Origin: JANQGH01 sp039177555
GTDB taxonomy: Bacteria > Pseudomonadota > Alphaproteobacteria > DSM-16000 > Inquilinaceae
Length of the DNA stretch: 64,000 nt
NCBI GenBank assembly: GCA_039177555.1
Contig: JBCDFV010000009.1
Coordinates: 1 to 64,000 of the forward strand
Reading direction: 5' to 3'
Positions within the stretch are counted from its first letter, which is position 1; each line of letters opens with the position of its first letter. The translations under genes and the position numbers were made by a program. The notes under the pieces were generated by a model, which had not been told where the DNA came from, searched no databases, and was given only the letters and a program-made list of their open reading frames with translations. Below, one piece after another: positions 17,319-25,905 of the stretch.

Positions 17319-18641
17319 TTGCCGACTCTACCGCGCCCTTCCCTCCGCCCCCTCAAAGCGCGCCTGCGCAACGCGCGAGACGAGGCACTTGCCAAAAAGG
17401 CCCCCGAGGCGCGGGAGCAGAGCGAGGCGGCGTTCATCGGCGTGACGGGAAGTTCCGGCAAGTCGACGACCGTCGCGTTGCTTGCGCATATACTGGCGGG
17501 GCATGGCCGCGTCAAAACACAACTCAAATTCAATGATAGGCGTGCCACGCTCAAGACGCTGGTGCACGGGTCACGGCACAACGATTACGTGGTTCTGGAG
17601 CTTGGCATTGGTGGCGAACAGCCGATGAGACCGGCGGCTCAGGCCCTTCAACCCGACGTTGCCTTGGTGACCATGGTCGAGCTTGAACACAAGTCGGAGT
17701 TTCGCAGCAAAGAGGCCGTGGCGGCGGAAAAATCAGAACTGGTGGCCGCCTTGCGTCCGGGCGGCACGGCCTTGCTCAACCGGGATGACTCGCTGGTTAT
17801 GGCGATGGCAGACCGGACCGACGGTCGGATCGTCACATTCGGCCTATCCGAAGAGGCGGACTTCCGGGCGACGGACATCTCGGTCAGCTTTCCCAAGCGG
17901 CTGTCGTTCACGGTGAAGTGGTCCGACAAGAGCTTGAGCCTGACAACCAGGTTTGTCGGCAGCCATTTCTGGATGCCCACCTTGGCCGCCGCTGCAACCG
18001 CGCTGAGCCTTGACGTGCCCCCACAACTGGTTGCCGAACGGGTCGCCACATTCGAGCCGTTGCTGGAGCGGTGCGGTGTCATCACCACAAAAGATGGCCC
18101 GTCCTTCATCCTCGACACGACGAAAGCGCCGTGGCACTCAATCAAGCTGGCCTTTGACAGCGTGCAACAGGCCTCCGCCGTCCGCAAACGCATCGTTCTG
18201 GGGCACATGTCCGACTTCGCCGGCAGCGACCAGAAGTATCGCAACGCCTACCGGCTGGCCCGCGAGGCCGCGGATCAGGTCATCTTCGTCGGCCAGCATG
18301 CACACCGATCAAAGGCCAGCCAGGAAGATCGCGATGAGGGCCGATTCGTTGAGTTTCGTACGCCCGAGGAAGCTTCCGCACATATTCGCGACACCGCCAT
18401 TCCCGGTGAGGTCATCCTGCTGAAGGGGTCGGTCGACCTCCATCTGGAGCGCATTGCGCTGTCATGGATCTACGACGTGAAATGCTGGGCGACGGCATGC
18501 GGTCACAACTCGGGATGCTTGGATTGCGGCCGCTACGAAAGCTCGTTCGAATGGCACAAGGGAAGAAAACGACGCGGCCGCCTGAAGCGTCTCTGGCAGA
18601 AGAGTCGCCACAAAGACCCGTTGAACCGGCTGATCCGTTAG
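17319..18641 (+). CDS. MurF-like Mur ligase family protein with C-terminal Cys cluster
   Basis: A 440-residue ATP-dependent amide ligase. The P-loop GVTGSSGKSTT is at residues 41-51. VVLELGIGGEQPM and ALVTMVELEHKSEF match the MurF central domain, and a C-terminal ligase domain follows (RIVLGHMSDFAGSDQKYRN, then VILLKGS). It lacks the N-terminal UDP-sugar-binding domain of true MurF, so it is not a peptidoglycan enzyme. Beyond the ligase domain it carries a basic tail with Cys389, Cys394, Cys400 and Cys403 around CWATACGHNSGCLDCG, a likely Zn site not found in canonical Mur ligases. The start is TTG at 17319, the first candidate after an in-frame stop at 17304. Neighbours are two ATP-grasp genes and a PP-loop gene, which suggests a small peptide-like or modified amino acid product. 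Confidence 0.83.
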   Translation: MPTLPRPSLRPLKARLRNARDEALAKKAPEAREQSEAAFIGVTGSSGKSTTVALLAHILAGHGRVKTQLKFNDRRATLKTLVHGSRHNDYVVLELGIGGEQPMRPAAQALQPDVALVTMVELEHKSEFRSKEAVAAEKSELVAALRPGGTALLNRDDSLVMAMADRTDGRIVTFGLSEEADFRATDISVSFPKRLSFTVKWSDKSLSLTTRFVGSHFWMPTLAAAATALSLDVPPQLVAERVATFEPLLERCGVITTKDGPSFILDTTKAPWHSIKLAFDSVQQASAVRKRIVLGHMSDFAGSDQKYRNAYRLAREAADQVIFVGQHAHRSKASQEDRDEGRFVEFRTPEEASAHIRDTAIPGEVILLKGSVDLHLERIALSWIYDVKCWATACGHNSGCLDCGRYESSFEWHKGRKRRGRLKRLWQKSRHKDPLNRLIR

Positions 18642-18827
18642 ACCGTGCACCCAGCAAGATCCGGAATGTCCCGCGCGGTGCCCAAGCCCTTCGACGGCAT
18701 CGCCCTAACCGCAAGGCATGCGCCCGATGGCTACCGTGCATACCGGCGGCGCGATGACAAAGGCATCACCGGCTATCGGATCCAAAAACGTCAAACGGCG
18801 CAGCTCACCCGCTCTGCTGCTTGCCGA

Positions 18828-20087
18828 TCAGCCCATCTCATCGATAACGCTCCAACGACTTCGCTTTTCCCGTCCAGTCACGCGCCTTAGACCGTTCTTG
18901 GCCATAATCTTCAATCTCTTCTGGTGATACCGACGGCGCAGTCGCCGCATGGCGGGATGGTCGCGCACGCCATGCGCTTCTGCAGACTCCAGAAGCAATG
19001 GCGCCCACTCGAGGCCCGATCGACGACCCATACCAATGCCGATGTCTTTCAGATCGAGCCCGTCGGGAAACGATGACGGGATCTCGTTGCCGGTCGCGAT
19101 GAAGCACAACATGGACCGGATGCATTTCTCACAACGACAGCAGTTGCGATTGTTACCATAGTAGTGAAAACAGGTCCGTAAGTCCGCCAGCGCCTCTGGA
19201 TATCTTGCCAGGAGAAACGCCTTGTCGGGTCGCTCAAACAAGCCCTCGTCGTTACGAATCTCCATCTGGCCACCGGACAGGAACGGGTCCAGAAAGGGGT
19301 GGCTGCCATAGATCTCGTAACCTTGCGAATAGGCGGCGACCGAAGACCCCAGCAGACCAACATCGAACCGTCCACTGAACAGAGACATGCAAGACGCCAG
19401 CCATGTCCCGTGAGTTACGAACTGCTTGCCCACGATATCCGAAATGTTGGTGTCAACCACCGCCATGGGCAGATTTCTGCGGCCGCTCATGGCGCGCATG
19501 CCAGCAACCAGTGCCGCCTTACTTTCCGCGCTTGGGTTCTTACGCGCCATGCCAGGGAGGAACATGGTTGCGCCTACGGAGTAGGCGGCCTCTCCCGCGT
19601 CGCCCGAGATATTTCGGTGCAGAGCCAAAAGAGAATCCATGCCACCACTGAATGCGAGAATCGCATTGGGTCTCGGGCCGAAATCGCGCTGGACGTCGTC
19701 GCTGATCGCTTCGACCTGCAACTCGAAAGGCCGAAACATGTGCGGTGCGGCACGAAACCAAGCGCTCTGATAGTCAAAAACGTTGCGCAGCAATACGCGG
19801 CTGATCGTGCCATGGAGCCGTAAAGTGCCCCCCACCTCCATGGCCGGGAACAGTGCGGCGATCAGGAACGGGTCCGCCGTCCTCAGGTCGGGTACCTCGA
19901 ACGGGGCGTCGACCGCAAACCTGATCTGCTGTATGTGTTCCGATCCGGCCCTGCGCGACACGCGCAGCGTCAGCGTATGATCGAGCCGTCCTTCCCCGTG
20001 GCGGACCGTTTCGATATGCGCGTCGACTACGCCGCTAGCATCGTGGTTTCTGACGAAGCCTGGCCAGGCGAGATTGGTTGAAATCAC
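18828..20087 (-). CDS. PP-loop ATPase (asparagine synthase/QueC-like) of unknown pathway
   Basis: A 419-residue protein. Residues 1-135 form a strand-rich domain I do not recognise. They are followed by the PP-loop motif AFSGGMDSLLAL (SGGMDS at 147-152), which binds ATP and adenylates a carboxyl or carbonyl, as in QueC, asparagine synthetase and tRNA-modifying enzymes. A cysteine group, Cys306 with Cys316, Cys317, Cys319 and Cys322 (NCCRCEKCIRSMLCF), resembles the QueC zinc site but is denser. The C-terminus is strongly basic. The GTG start at 20087 has a GGAG 9 nt upstream. It is convergent with the Mur-ligase-like gene and on the same strand as the second ATP-grasp gene. Confidence 0.78.
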   Translation of the reverse strand: MISTNLAWPGFVRNHDASGVVDAHIETVRHGEGRLDHTLTLRVSRRAGSEHIQQIRFAVDAPFEVPDLRTADPFLIAALFPAMEVGGTLRLHGTISRVLLRNVFDYQSAWFRAAPHMFRPFELQVEAISDDVQRDFGPRPNAILAFSGGMDSLLALHRNISGDAGEAAYSVGATMFLPGMARKNPSAESKAALVAGMRAMSGRRNLPMAVVDTNISDIVGKQFVTHGTWLASCMSLFSGRFDVGLLGSSVAAYSQGYEIYGSHPFLDPFLSGGQMEIRNDEGLFERPDKAFLLARYPEALADLRTCFHYYGNNRNCCRCEKCIRSMLCFIATGNEIPSSFPDGLDLKDIGIGMGRRSGLEWAPLLLESAEAHGVRDHPAMRRLRRRYHQKRLKIMAKNGLRRVTGREKRSRWSVIDEMG

Positions 20088-20260
20088 GGCCGATCACTCC
20101 GCGCTATTTGAGCTCAGCAAGGCCACACCATACGGCCTGGTTTGGTCCATGTCAGCGGTACCTTATACTATCCGCGTTTCGCGCCTATTCCTGGCAGCGT
20201 CGCCAGGGCGTCAACTCCCCTGTCTGAACGGCGTGTTGCCCATGATCTTGTGACGACGCC

Positions 20261-20419
20261 GGCATTCACATCTGCCTGGGCATCCACCTCGCCAAGCTTG
20301 AGCTCAAGATCACGCTGAAAACCCTCTTTCACAACAACCCGAACTGGCAACTCACCGACGATCGACCGGTGCGTCGGCGGGGCGTGCTGTTCAACGGCTA
20401 CAATTCCGTGCCGGCGCAG
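20261..20419 (+). pseudogene. Cytochrome P450 C-terminal remnant
   Basis: A 53-codon stretch, with no start codon and no upstream P450 sequence, encodes the heme-ligand end of a bacterial P450: GIHICLGIHLAKLELKI, with the heme-binding Cys, then TLFHNNPNWQLTD, an RRRGVLFNGYNSVP strand and the usual C-terminal end. The frame runs on past the family's normal terminus to 20593. It lies in a 372-nt region between the PP-loop gene and the second ATP-grasp gene. The rest of that region (20088-20260 and 20420-20459) holds nothing I recognise. It is best explained as debris of a deleted tailoring oxygenase. Confidence 0.75.
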
Positions 20420-20459
20420 GCATCCAGAACCTTGTCTCGACGCTTGGTAGCCGAAAAGC

Positions 20460-21548
20460 CTAGCCAGATCTGTGCCCAGCGGATCCCCGTTGTCTCGGCA
20501 AGACGCGCCGCACGTGCCGGACCAAGGACTTCAAGTGACCAACCGCCAGGCGACGCCGATGTCGGCGATCGGCCGTACGCCGGACCGCCGTGATGACGTC
20601 GCCATGTGCTTGCTCAACTTCCCGAGACAGCCCTGGCCCTGCGCCGTCGCGCATACCGGCCGACGTGTGGGCGGCAGCTTGCAACCGCTGAAAGGCATCC
20701 TGCATGCGCAGCGCGTCCGCCATGTGATCGAAATCGTCAAAGCGCGAGCGCGGCTGAGAGACGAGCGTCGGGTTGGTGTTGATCTCAAACACTTGGATAC
20801 GGTCGTCGACGATACCGTAGTCGATACGTCCAAACTCTATCTCGGCGGCCTCAAACACCGGACGGACAACATCCGCGTGTGGATTGGTCGTCTGGAAGTC
20901 TTGATCTTCACGCCGCGTGGCCTCGTCCCCGACACGCGGATCAAACTTGACGAACCACTGATCACCGAACTCGCAGCTCTGAGGGAAGACCTCGTCGCCG
21001 AAGCGAAAGACCGCGTACTTGCGGAACCTGCCGTTCGCCCCCGGTTTCGCCGAGAACTCAATGATCATCAATTCGCTGGTATCGCCACCGCGTTTGAGAT
21101 GGTCTGCCATCGCCGCTTGAAGTTATGCCCAGTCTTGCAGGAGATCGGGCGCGCGTCGGCTGGTCCCGCGCTCGTTGCGAATGAACGCGGGGAACGCGAC
21201 ATCTGGCGTCGCCTCATCGGACCGATAGACATTGAAGGGATTGACGCCCCTTAGATGCAGATCTCGCAACAGCTTGAATCGCCCTGCGCTGCGTGTCGGA
21301 TGGTTCAGTTGCATGACGCCATCACCGGTCGAGGCGATGCGGTCCCGCAGATCAGCGGCGCTCGCCGCCTCGGCGTCGGTCAGCCGATCGAGATCCGTCC
21401 AGATAACGACGTCGCCAGGACGCGGTGCCAACAGTTCCAGCCGCTCATACGGCAGGACGCGCATTGTGTCGTCCAAAACGGGCCCGTAATGGCTGAGCAG
21501 GACACCAACCGTGTAGGCATGCCGGAGTGTGCAAATGTAATAGATCAT
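20460..21548 (-). pseudogene. Second ATP-grasp-type protein interrupted by in-frame TAA
   Basis: The 5' part (21548-21126, 141 codons) begins MIYYICTLRH and contains DVVIWTDLDRLTDAE, LNHPTRSAGRFKLLRDL and AFPAFIRNERGTSR. Codon 142 is TAA (21125-21123), and the same frame then continues without another stop through ELMIIEFSAKPGANGRFRKY, QWFVKFDPRVGDEA and VFEINTNPTLVS, whose Glu-x-Asn is the ATP-grasp Mg-binding motif. The two halves join as one 362-residue ATP-grasp-like enzyme, so a single nonsense change is the simplest reading. An internal ATG at 21110 could restart translation, but of only the C-terminal half. A C-terminal Arg-rich tail of about 90 residues follows the ATP-grasp core. Substrate unknown. 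Confidence 0.75.
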
Positions 21549-21873
21549 GGCAAAGACGAGACTTGAGACCCCACGTCCGAATTCAATGCGCTTTCAACGC
21601 TTGGCTGGCCGGTGATCGCGACCGATCGGACCATTTCTAGGCGAAAAGCAGTCGTCTGTTGACCCGCGAGATGGCCTTTAGCATCGCAACGGCGGCAGGT
21701 GTTCGACGGCGCCTGCGTCAATCCGACGCCATCGAAGGCATGCGATGCTTCAGACCAAATCGGTGAATCTCTCGATACGCCAACAACCGGAATGATATCA
21801 ATAGCAACGATTGTACCAGGATCGCGGGCGGCCGCATGGCGATACGAAAACATGGATTGATCGAGAGGATGAC
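21549..21873. other. Intergenic region, no gene recognised
   Basis: 325 nt between the interrupted ATP-grasp gene and the M20 hydrolase. It looks less GC-rich than its surroundings. A 102-codon open frame on the minus strand has no recognisable motif and I do not support it. A GAGAGGA ribosome-binding site at 21863-21869 serves the downstream GTG. Confidence 0.5.
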
Positions 21874-23040
21874 GTGAAACAGGCTATCGTCGAGCATTTG
21901 GCGGAACTGACGTCCTTCCGGCGAGACCTTCACGCCCATCCGGAACTTGGCTTCGAAGAACACCGGACGGCGGACCTGGTCGCTGAGAAGCTTGCCGCCT
22001 GGGGTATCGAGGTCCATCGCGGCCTGGGCCAAACGGGCGTGGTCGGTACCGTCACCGCCGGCAGCGGCGACCGGGCCATTGCGCTGCGGGCCGACATGGA
22101 CGCCTTGGCCATGCCGGAACTGGCCGATCGCCCCCACCGATCGACCCATCCGGGCAGAATGCACGCCTGCGGCCATGACGGTCACACGACCATGCTGCTC
22201 GGCGCGGCCCGGTACCTTTCAGAGAACCGTCGGTTCGACGGCACCGTTCATCTGATCTTTCAGCCCGCGGAGGAAGGCCGGGGCGGCGCACGTGCGATGG
22301 TCGAGGATGGATTTTTCGACCGGTTTCCGGTCGATGCAGTCTATGGCATGCACAACATGCCCGGCCTGGCACCGGATCAGATCGCCGTCGTGCCCGGGCC
22401 GCAACTGGCCTCGTCGGACAGTTGGGAGGTAATCTTCGATGGCGTCGGCACCCACGGCGCCAAGCCCCATCTCGGCCGCGACGCCATCGCCGCGACCGGC
22501 CAGTTCCTGACCGCGCTGAACACCATCGTCTCGCGCCAGGTCGACCCGCTGCATGCCGCCGTGGTCAGCGCCTGTTCGATCCAGGCCGGCGACCCGGAGG
22601 CCTGGAACGTGATCCCCGATCAGGTCACGATCCGGGGCACGGCGCGCGCCTATACGGTGGAAAACCGCGACCTGCTGGACCGCGAGATCGGCATCGTGGC
22701 CGAGGGTGCCGCCAAGATGCTGGGCATACGGGCCGATTACCGCTTCATCCGGCGCATCGCCCCGGTGGTGAACGATGCGGCCGCAACGGCCGGCGCCCGC
22801 CGCGCGGCAGAGGCAACGGTCGGCGCCGACAACATCATCGACGACTTTCCGCCCAGCACGGCCGGCGACGATTTCTCCGTCTTCTCGGCGATCGTGCCCG
22901 GCGCCTATGTCTGGGTAGGCAACGGCCCGGCAGAGGACGGCGCCCTGCACCACAACAGCCGCTACGACTTCAACGACGAGGCCATCCTGACCGGCGCCAG
23001 CTATTGGGCCAATCTGGTTGAACAGGAATTGGCAAGGTAA
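21874..23040 (+). CDS. M20D family metallo-amidohydrolase (hippurate/N-acyl-amino acid hydrolase)
   Basis: A 388-residue zinc/manganese peptidase-family amidohydrolase that cleaves N-acyl amino acids or related amides. Metal and catalytic motifs: RMHACGHDGHTTMLLG (Cys99, His101), FQPAEEGRGGARAMVEDG (Glu133/134), YGMHNMPG (His160) and the late HHNSRYDFND. The GTG at 21874 was chosen because a GAGAGGA lies 5 nt upstream. The longer frame from a TTG at 21811 adds 21 unrelated residues. No signal peptide, so it is cytosolic. It stands alone; a link to the neighbouring ligase island (hydrolysis of an amide product) is possible only by proximity. Confidence 0.9.
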   Translation: MKQAIVEHLAELTSFRRDLHAHPELGFEEHRTADLVAEKLAAWGIEVHRGLGQTGVVGTVTAGSGDRAIALRADMDALAMPELADRPHRSTHPGRMHACGHDGHTTMLLGAARYLSENRRFDGTVHLIFQPAEEGRGGARAMVEDGFFDRFPVDAVYGMHNMPGLAPDQIAVVPGPQLASSDSWEVIFDGVGTHGAKPHLGRDAIAATGQFLTALNTIVSRQVDPLHAAVVSACSIQAGDPEAWNVIPDQVTIRGTARAYTVENRDLLDREIGIVAEGAAKMLGIRADYRFIRRIAPVVNDAAATAGARRAAEATVGADNIIDDFPPSTAGDDFSVFSAIVPGAYVWVGNGPAEDGALHHNSRYDFNDEAILTGASYWANLVEQELAR

Positions 23041-23206
23041 CTCCGCGCCCTAGGCCTACCCACCGAAACCATTGCCTGCGACGGGCTGTGCCGACAAACA
23101 TCGGCTTGACCGGGATCAGGGCAGCCCCGGGTTTCTCGTACTAGACAAGTTCCGCCGACCGTTTCCTCGGTTTGGCGAAAACCGCGTCTGTTTGCTCGCC
23201 AGCACT

Positions 23207-23221
23207 TGAGAACGATTCTCA
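23207..23221 (+). promoter_or_regulatory. Fur-like iron-responsive palindrome
   Basis: TGAGAA-CGA-TTCTCA is a perfect 6-bp inverted repeat that matches the 7-1-7 Fur core (TGATAATNATTATCA) at 11 of 14 defined positions. It overlaps a TTGAGA that could be a -35 hexamer and lies 42 nt before the SufC-like start. Binding by Irr or another Fur-family regulator is also possible. Confidence 0.55.
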
Positions 23222-23263
23222 GCTTGCATATCTGTTTGTCTGAACAAAGGGAGATCGCTTGGC

Positions 23264-23986
23264 ATGGCTTCGCCGATGCTTGAGTTGCGGAACGTCTCGG
23301 TTGGGGCCGGTGAAACCACGCTTCTGCACGACATCAACCTCACCGTTCATCCAGGCGAGATGCACGTGCTTCTCGGCCAGAACGGGGCGGGTAAATCCTC
23401 GCTCTTGTCGGCGATCATGGGCATGCCGCCGTTCGAAGTCAGCGCCGGCACGGTTGTGTACAACGGTCGGGATCTCGCGGGCCTCGGTGTTGACGAACGC
23501 GCGCGGCTGGGTCTCGGCATGGCGTTTCAGCGACCACCCAGCCTTGCCGGTGTAACGGCGGCGGAATTTGCACAGGCACTCGGCGCACAACGCGCGCTGG
23601 CGGATCAGGCCGACGCGCTCGACATGGGTCAATTCGCCGGTCGCGATCTGGTCGTCGGCTTCTCCGGCGGCGAGATCAAGCGCTGGGAGGTACTTAAGCT
23701 GTTCCTTCAGGCACCCGACCTGATCCTGTTCGACGAACCTGACAGCGGCGTGGACCTGGAACATATCGCCGCCGTTGGCGCGGCGGTCGGCAGGCTGGTG
23801 TCTCAGCCTGCGCGCGACGGATCGCGGCGCGCGGCGCTCTTGATCACACATTCCGGCCTGATTCTGGAGCATGTGCGCGCCGATCGCGCGCACATCATGA
23901 GTTCCGGGCGCATCGTCCATAGCGGCGAACCGCAGGCGCTGTTTCGCCATATTCAGAAAGCCGGGTATGTCGCGCCGGCAGCGTAA
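23264..23986 (+). CDS. sufC: SufC-like Fe-S assembly ATPase
   Basis: A 240-residue ABC-type ATPase. Walker A is GQNGAGKSS, the signature FSGGEIKRWE is the SufC form (GGE-x-KR-x-E), and Walker B is LILFDEPDSGVD. SufC forms a complex with SufB/SufD that assembles Fe-S clusters and is not a membrane transporter. The next gene, 33 nt downstream of the stop to its chosen start, encodes a SufB/SufD-like scaffold, so the pair is a two-component SUF unit without SufA, SufE, SufS or IscR in view. A Fur-like box lies upstream. Start ATG at 23264 with AAAGGGAG ahead of it. Confidence 0.88.
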   Translation: MASPMLELRNVSVGAGETTLLHDINLTVHPGEMHVLLGQNGAGKSSLLSAIMGMPPFEVSAGTVVYNGRDLAGLGVDERARLGLGMAFQRPPSLAGVTAAEFAQALGAQRALADQADALDMGQFAGRDLVVGFSGGEIKRWEVLKLFLQAPDLILFDEPDSGVDLEHIAAVGAAVGRLVSQPARDGSRRAALLITHSGLILEHVRADRAHIMSSGRIVHSGEPQALFRHIQKAGYVAPAA

Positions 23987-24019
23987 CGCGGCATGACACG
24001 GGCCTGGGGGAGCCAACGA

Positions 24020-25144
24020 ATGGATACTACGCTTCAACACGACAGCAACGGTGCACTCGACGCAGGCGAAGAGGCCATGCTGCGGCGCGTCGGCTATGGC
24101 GGCATGGAGGCGCGGAGCGCCAGCGCCGTCCTGGTCAATCACGAGCTGCGCGTCGCCACGTCCAACGTCGACGGCGTGGAAATCATGCCCATTCAAGATG
24201 CGCTCATGCGCTACGACTGGGTGCAGGACCTCATGTTCAACCTCATCGCGCCGGATGAGAACGAGCTGCTGCGCCAGTCCGCCGAACTGCTGAACGATCC
24301 GATCGGCCAGTTCATCTATGTGCATGACGGCGCCAAGGTCGGGCTTCCGGTTCAATCCTTCACGCTGATGGAGCTGCCGCAGGGTCGCCAGTTCACGCAC
24401 AACATCACCGTCATCGGCAAGGGAGCGGAAGTCGAGATGATTTCCGGCGCCGCCGTGCCGGAAAACGTGCATGCCGGGCATCACGTCTCGATCGATGAGA
24501 TGTATCTGCGGGAAGGCGCGCGCTGCCGCAGCATATCGATCGAACGCTGGGGCAAGAACATGAGCGTCGACAGCTATTCGCGCAGCGAAATCGGGCCCGG
24601 TGCGGAAACGACGTCCAGCCAGATCATGATCGCGCCGCTGCGCCGGCATCTGTCCGACACCAAGAGCTATATCCACGAAGCCGCCAGCGCCAACGATCAG
24701 GCAACGGTGTTCGCGCCGGAAGGTACCGAGCGGGTGTTCGAGAACGAGACCTATCTCGTCGGGCCGGGCGCACGATCGGAAAGCGTCACCCGCATGGTTT
24801 CGGCCGGTGGCACCATCGTGAACCGTGCGCTTTTGGTCGGGCAAGCCAAGCAGACAAGCGGCTTTCTGGGCTGCGACGGGTTGAAACTGTCCGACGTCGG
24901 GGAAATCCTCGCGGTGCCGAGCCTGAAAGCCGAGAGCGCCGACGCGCAACTGTCGCACGAAGCGTCCGTCGGCACGATTGCCGAAGAGAAGCTGTCTTAC
25001 CTGATGGCGTCGGGCCTCAGCGAGGACCAAGCCCGCGACCTGATCGTGCAGGGCTTCTTGAACCTCAAGGAGCAGTACCTGCCCGAGGAGATGCGGGCCC
25101 AGGCGACGGAGATGATCGCCGCTGCTAAATCGGGAGGCATGTAG
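24020..25144 (+). CDS. SufB/SufD-like Fe-S scaffold protein
   Basis: A 374-residue SufBD-family beta-helix scaffold, partner of the SufC-like ATPase. The C-terminal core is clear (TSGFLGCDGLKLSD, AQLSHEASVGTIAEEK, SYLMASGLSEDQARDLIVQGF). It is shorter than proteobacterial SufB (about 480-500). Aligned by eye to E. coli SufB, the essential cluster Cys in the YVECRNN segment is Ala here, whereas the His in SHEAS, equivalent to the SufD His, is kept. It therefore mixes SufB and SufD features and may be the single subunit of a minimal SufBC-type complex. The start at 24020 has GGGGGAG 7 nt upstream. An ATG at 23993 would add nine residues and lies only 6 nt after sufC. Confidence 0.85.
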   Translation: MDTTLQHDSNGALDAGEEAMLRRVGYGGMEARSASAVLVNHELRVATSNVDGVEIMPIQDALMRYDWVQDLMFNLIAPDENELLRQSAELLNDPIGQFIYVHDGAKVGLPVQSFTLMELPQGRQFTHNITVIGKGAEVEMISGAAVPENVHAGHHVSIDEMYLREGARCRSISIERWGKNMSVDSYSRSEIGPGAETTSSQIMIAPLRRHLSDTKSYIHEAASANDQATVFAPEGTERVFENETYLVGPGARSESVTRMVSAGGTIVNRALLVGQAKQTSGFLGCDGLKLSDVGEILAVPSLKAESADAQLSHEASVGTIAEEKLSYLMASGLSEDQARDLIVQGFLNLKEQYLPEEMRAQATEMIAAAKSGGM

Positions 25145-25167
25145 GCGCCGCCGCGCGGACTCCGAAA

Positions 25168-25905
25168 TCAGTTCCCGACGATATGGCTGACCACTTGGTT
25201 CATCGAGGTTTCCGCCGTCACCTCGTCGGCGATGATCTGGCCCTGGCGCAGGGCGACGATGCGGTCGGACACGGCGAAGACATCCGTCAGGCGATGGCTG
25301 ATCAGGATGACGGCGATACCCTGACGCTTTAGTTCGCGGATCAGGTCGAGCACATGGTCGACCTCGCGCACAGCCAGGGCCGCCGTCGGCTCGTCCATGA
25401 TCACCAGTTTGGGCCCGAAGGTGAGCGCCCGGGCGATGGCGACCGATTGCTGCTGGCCACCGGAGAGCACGCCGACCGGCGACAGGACGGAGGGCACGCG
25501 GGCGCCGAGGCGCTGCAACATGCGTTCGGCCTCGGCGACGATTTTGGGCCGGTCGATCAAGCCTGGGATGAAGCCGAACAGCATCTTTGTCGGCTCGCGG
25601 CCCAGGAAGATGTTCGAGGCCACATCCTGTTGCGGTGCCAGGGCCAGGTCCTGATAAATCATCTCGATGCCGATCGAGCGGATATGGCCGGGCGTATCGA
25701 ACGTGACTTCCTGGCCGTCGAACCGGATCGCGCCGCCGTCCGGCTGATAGATGCCGGTGATGGTCTTCATCAGGGTCGACTTGCCGGCACCATTGTCGCC
25801 GACCAGGCCGACGACGGAGCCGGCCTCGACCGACAGCGTCACGCCACGCAACGCTTCGACCGAGCCGAAGCGCTTTTCGATGCCGTTCAGTTCAAGCAGG
25901 CTCAT
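25168..25905 (-). CDS. Sugar-type ABC transporter ATP-binding protein
   Basis: A 245-residue single-domain ATPase of the ribose/xylose (CUT2) class. Walker A is VGDNGAGKSTLM, the signature is LSGGQQQSVAIARAL and Walker B is LVIMDEPTAALAV. Most CUT2 ATPases are tandem fusions of about 500 residues. This one is a half-size form like FrcA/XylG-short and would work as a dimer. It overlaps the permease gene by 4 nt and is the last gene of a minus-strand set of dehydrogenase, binding protein, permease and ATPase. Confidence 0.92.
   Translation of the reverse strand: MSLLELNGIEKRFGSVEALRGVTLSVEAGSVVGLVGDNGAGKSTLMKTITGIYQPDGGAIRFDGQEVTFDTPGHIRSIGIEMIYQDLALAPQQDVASNIFLGREPTKMLFGFIPGLIDRPKIVAEAERMLQRLGARVPSVLSPVGVLSGGQQQSVAIARALTFGPKLVIMDEPTAALAVREVDHVLDLIRELKRQGIAVILISHRLTDVFAVSDRIVALRQGQIIADEVTAETSMNQVVSHIVGN

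Noticed and set aside
20460..21254. 260-codon plus-strand frame antisense to ATP-grasp gene 2
   Set aside because: No recognisable domain, whereas the minus strand carries the ATP-grasp Glu-x-Asn motif and conserved segments.
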